Assembly: GCA_934097085.1 (NCBI GenBank)
Contig: CAKONK010000002.1
Location: 72,516 to 136,515 of the forward strand
Reading direction: 5' to 3'
DNA length: 64,000 nt
Source of the DNA: an uncultured Bacilli bacterium
GTDB lineage: Bacteria > Bacillota_I > Bacilli_A > RF39 > UBA660
Shown here one piece after another: positions 63,413-64,000 of this stretch. Position 1 is the first letter of the stretch, and each line of letters opens with the position of its first letter. The notes under the pieces were generated by a model, which was not told where the DNA came from, made no database searches, and saw only the letters and a program-made list of their open reading frames with translations. Both the position numbers and the translations under genes were made by a program.

Positions 63413-64000
63413 AAAAAATAAATTATTGAAAAAAACTTTTATAAATTTTGTAATAAAAATATTGGTATGGTCTATATGTATGCCATTGGGTATTTTCCTT
63501 TTGGCGGTACTAATTGATAGACTAAGTTTTCAATGGCTATATGATATTTCACCAGAAGTTTACAACAATTTTAGAGATTTTTTTTCCAGCATAACAACCG
63601 TTAGAGCTCTTGTAATTCCTATAATAATAATTTGGGTAATTGGTACGTTAGTGCTACTATATAGATTATTGAAGAAAGTTTTTGGATATATTGATGAAAT
63701 TGGAAAAGCAACTGAAGAATTAGTAAATAAAGATGTTGAATATATTGAATTGCCAGATGAATTAGAAGAAATCAAAAATCACATGAATCACTTAAAAAGA
63801 GAATCGGAGAAAAATGAAAAATTAGCTAAAGAAAATGAAAAAAAGAAAGATGAGTTAATAGTTTATTTAGCTCACGATATTAAGACACCTTTAACATCAA
63901 TGATAGGTTATTTATCAATTTTGGATGAAATAGATGATATGCCAAAAAAGAAACAAAAAAATTATATTTCTATTGCATTAGATAAATCATATAGATTAGA
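63402..64000 (+). CDS. Sensor histidine kinase, VanS-like, partial (runs off window)
   Basis: Starts at TTG 63402 behind GGAGTGGGG, inside the end of the regulator gene. Two membrane segments (about 14-36 and 65-85) flank a short extracellular loop. A HAMP-type linker follows, then the H box with the phospho-His in LAHDIKTPLTSMIGYL. 199 codons are visible; the ATPase domain is beyond the edge. The linker carries the segment copied into the integrase fusion. VanS senses glycopeptides in known clusters; here the signal is unknown. Confidence 0.85.
   Translation, partial: MRSKKNKLLKKTFINFVIKILVWSICMPLGIFLLAVLIDRLSFQWLYDISPEVYNNFRDFFSSITTVRALVIPIIIIWVIGTLVLLYRLLKKVFGYIDEIGKATEELVNKDVEYIELPDELEEIKNHMNHLKRESEKNEKLAKENEKKKDELIVYLAHDIKTPLTSMIGYLSILDEIDDMPKKKQKNYISIALDKSYRL
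63741..63824 (+). repeat. 84-base kinase segment, copy 2
   Basis: The copy in its natural place, in the HAMP-to-H-box linker of the VanS-like kinase. Partner of 62399-62482. Confidence 0.92.

Noticed and set aside
1..64000. tRNA or rRNA genes near the origin
   Set aside because: I saw no cloverleaf with a T-loop consensus and no 16S or 23S signature, unlike the rRNA-rich origin region of B. subtilis.

Overview
The window comes from a very AT-rich, Gram-positive, endosporulation-type bacterium. TGA is used as a stop (tatD ends in TGA) and Trp is read from TGG, so the standard bacterial code applies and this is not a Mycoplasma-type code. Gene content and order follow the Bacillus subtilis origin region closely, but proteins are short and the base composition is extreme. 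An uncultured gut Bacilli lineage near Erysipelotrichales, RF39 or Acholeplasmatales is my best guess; this is inference, not a database result.

Layout. The origin lies around dnaA (31.7-33.6 kb). To its left almost everything is on the minus strand, and to its right almost everything is on the plus strand, so genes point away from the origin. Left arm, outward from the origin: dnaA, dnaN, a ComK-family gene, recF, gyrB, gyrA, an array of five perfect parS sites, SRP RNA, tadA, dnaX, yaaK, recR, bofA, holB, ricT, trmN6-like, pth, mfd, spoVT, a T-box leader with dut-metG-tatD, a 3D-domain gene, rsmA, an SDR/PLP-enzyme pair, yabG, veg, spoVG, yabP-yabQ-divIC, clpP, a TGS-uridine-kinase-like gene, gap, pgk and finally spo0A, cut by the window edge. 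Right arm: rpmH-rnpA-yidC-jag, mnmE-mnmG-rsmG-parB/noc-like, a class A PBP, argS-rpoE, prfA-prmC-spoIIR-mntP. An accessory block follows (47.7-53.0 kb), then the core resumes with murA, rpmE, rpiB, DUF1146, spoIID, spoIIQ, csp, hpf and secA.

Two stretches break the conserved order. The block between mntP and murA holds an internally duplicated MazG-like gene, a damaged two-gene module (a phage-type protein plus a CobS/MoxR-like AAA+ ATPase, both with 5' lesions) and two coiled-coil proteins. Downstream of secA is a scar made of a truncated integrase fused in frame to a piece of a histidine kinase and followed by the tail of another gene, then a VanR/VanS-like two-component system that runs off the window.

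Points most worth a second look: the parS array with 167/167/167/177-bp spacing next to the origin; a Spo0A whose phospho-acceptor position is Glu instead of Asp; a ParB/Noc-like protein with an unusual recognition helix and a disordered tail; a ComK homologue placed among replication genes; and the two mosaic accessory regions. Sporulation genes seen are spo0A, yabP, yabQ, spoVG, yabG, spoVT, bofA, spoIIR, spoIID and a peptidase-dead spoIIQ.
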